Positions 4,768 through 5,004 of a DNA stretch of 5,004 nucleotides are shown in pieces (the stretch's first letter is position 1; each line of letters opens with the position of its first letter). The translations under genes were made by a program, and so were the position numbers. The notes below the pieces were generated by a model that saw only the letters and a program-made list of their open reading frames with translations, was not told the origin of the DNA and did no database searches. This DNA is from Erythrobacter sp. Its GTDB lineage: Bacteria > Pseudomonadota > Alphaproteobacteria > Sphingomonadales > Sphingomonadaceae. Where the stretch lies: positions 31,174 to 36,177 of the forward strand of contig NZOF01000157.1 in assembly GCA_002695185.1 (NCBI GenBank), given 5' to 3'.

Positions 4768-4787
4768 GAGTCAACGCTGAGTCAACG
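4768..4787. repeat. Tandem GAGTCAACG pair, candidate integrase arm-type sites
   Basis: GAGTCAACG occurs at 4768-4776 and 4779-4787, an 11-bp period and so about one helical turn apart, 140-160 bp from the tRNA remnant. Short direct repeats at this distance from the core are typical of arm-type sites bound by the N-terminal domain of tyrosine integrases. No binding data can be read from sequence. Confidence 0.45.
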
Positions 4788-4927
4788 GACGTATGCTGTT
4801 TTGAGCGCATTCAGAGCGGTTGAGTGCAGCCGAATGTTGCCGGGTGCCGGGCAACAAAGTGCGTGAGAACAAAGGCTTGTCGGCTAAGCCGTTGAATTTC
4901 ATAACCCATTGGAATCGCAAGGGTTTT

Positions 4928-4974
4928 GGCTCATAACCTGAAGGTCGTAGGTTCAAATCCTACCCCCGCAACCA
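4928..4974 (+). other. Attachment site: 3' part of an initiator tRNA-Met (CAU) gene without its 5' half
   Basis: From GG-CTCATAA-CCTGA the sequence follows an initiator tRNA through its 3' end. The CAU anticodon is at 4932-4934. The T arm is GTAGG-TTCAAAT-CCTAC (4947-4963), the 3' acceptor strand is CCCCGCA (4964-4970), then A73 and an encoded CCA (4972-4974). A72 and the CCCCGC strand mark the initiator rather than the elongator. The upstream sequence (4898-4927) has no 5' acceptor strand, no D arm, and cannot complete the anticodon stem. The fragment is therefore not a working tRNA gene but the duplicated target left by integration. An intact copy is expected at the other end, left of the window. 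Confidence 0.85.
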
Positions 4975-5004
4975 AAATTCCAAACATATCAGACGCTTGG
5001 AACC
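4975..5004. other. Probable host chromosome downstream of the tRNA target
   Basis: These 30 bases follow the encoded CCA. If the element lies to the left, as the orientation of the tRNA fragment implies, this is the original sequence downstream of the tRNA gene. It is AT-richer than the element. No feature is visible in so short a piece. Confidence 0.4.

Larger units (their letters stand above)
4504..4927. other. Non-coding integrase promoter and attachment-site arm region
   Basis: This 424-bp stretch has no ORF I believe; the short ORFs lack family motifs and overlap repeats or the tRNA remnant. It contains copy 2 of the composite operator (4582-4625), a 12-bp palindrome with TATAAT (4747-4758), a tandem GAGTCAACG pair (4768-4787), a TGCCGGG tandem pair (4838-4851) within a GTTGCC/GGCAAC inverted repeat (4836-4855), and a small GGCTT/AAGCC hairpin (4874-4890). 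TCATAACC (4899-4906) repeats the tRNA anticodon-loop sequence at 4931-4938. Such density of short repeats fits an att arm with integrase and accessory-factor sites. Confidence 0.55.

Noticed and set aside
4771..4956. 61-residue minus-strand ORF running antisense into the tRNA remnant (MNLRPSGYEP...).
   Set aside because: This peptide is the familiar translation of tRNA sequence read backwards and is a common false gene. It has no ribosome site and covers the att region repeats.
4898..4974. Complete functional tRNA-Met gene.
   Set aside because: The bases that should form the 5' acceptor strand, D arm and 5' anticodon stem do not match or pair. Only the 3' part from 4928 is tRNA-like.

Overview
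The window looks like one end of an integrated mobile element in a high-GC alphaproteobacterium. The codon usage and the initiator tRNA sequence suggest a relative of the Rhodobacterales; this is inferred from sequence style, not from a database match. The element could be a prophage, a phage satellite or another tRNA-targeting integrative element. No structural, lysis, packaging or conjugation gene lies in the window, so I cannot choose between these.

Layout. Positions 1-2328 hold a five-gene operon on the minus strand, transcribed right to left: a small AlpA/excisionase-like helix-turn-helix protein, an 89-residue unknown, a VRR-NUC nuclease, a winged-helix replication-initiator-like protein, and the first 151 residues of a cytosine-5 DNA methyltransferase that runs off the left edge. 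All four gene junctions are 4-bp start/stop overlaps. Positions 2329-2617 are a divergent control region. Positions 2618-3217 encode, on the plus strand, a 199-residue protein I cannot name. It converges on a tyrosine integrase (3265-4503, minus strand). Positions 4504-4927 carry no convincing gene and look like the integrase promoter plus the arm of an attachment site. At 4928-4974 lies the 3' part of an initiator tRNA-Met gene without its 5' half, which is what an att duplication at a tRNA gene leaves. Positions 4975-5004 would then be host chromosome.

Two structures are not explained by the genes. (1) Inside the initiator-like gene is an iteron-like array (about 978-1127) with a 23-bp period in its core, next to an AT-rich stretch. 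The same DNA unit is translated in three different reading frames, which argues that the DNA itself is under selection. The arrangement resembles the lambda O gene, which contains its own origin. (2) A composite element, TCGTGCC and a 19-bp identical block at a fixed 15-bp spacing, occurs exactly twice. Each copy begins exactly 79 bp upstream of a start codon, once before the AlpA-like operon and once before the integrase. This points to one regulator controlling replication/excision genes and integrase together.

How the parts may work together (inference): the shared operator couples expression of the integrase with the AlpA-like protein, a candidate recombination directionality factor. The operon then supplies an initiator that binds the iterons in its own gene, a nuclease for DNA processing, and a methyltransferase.
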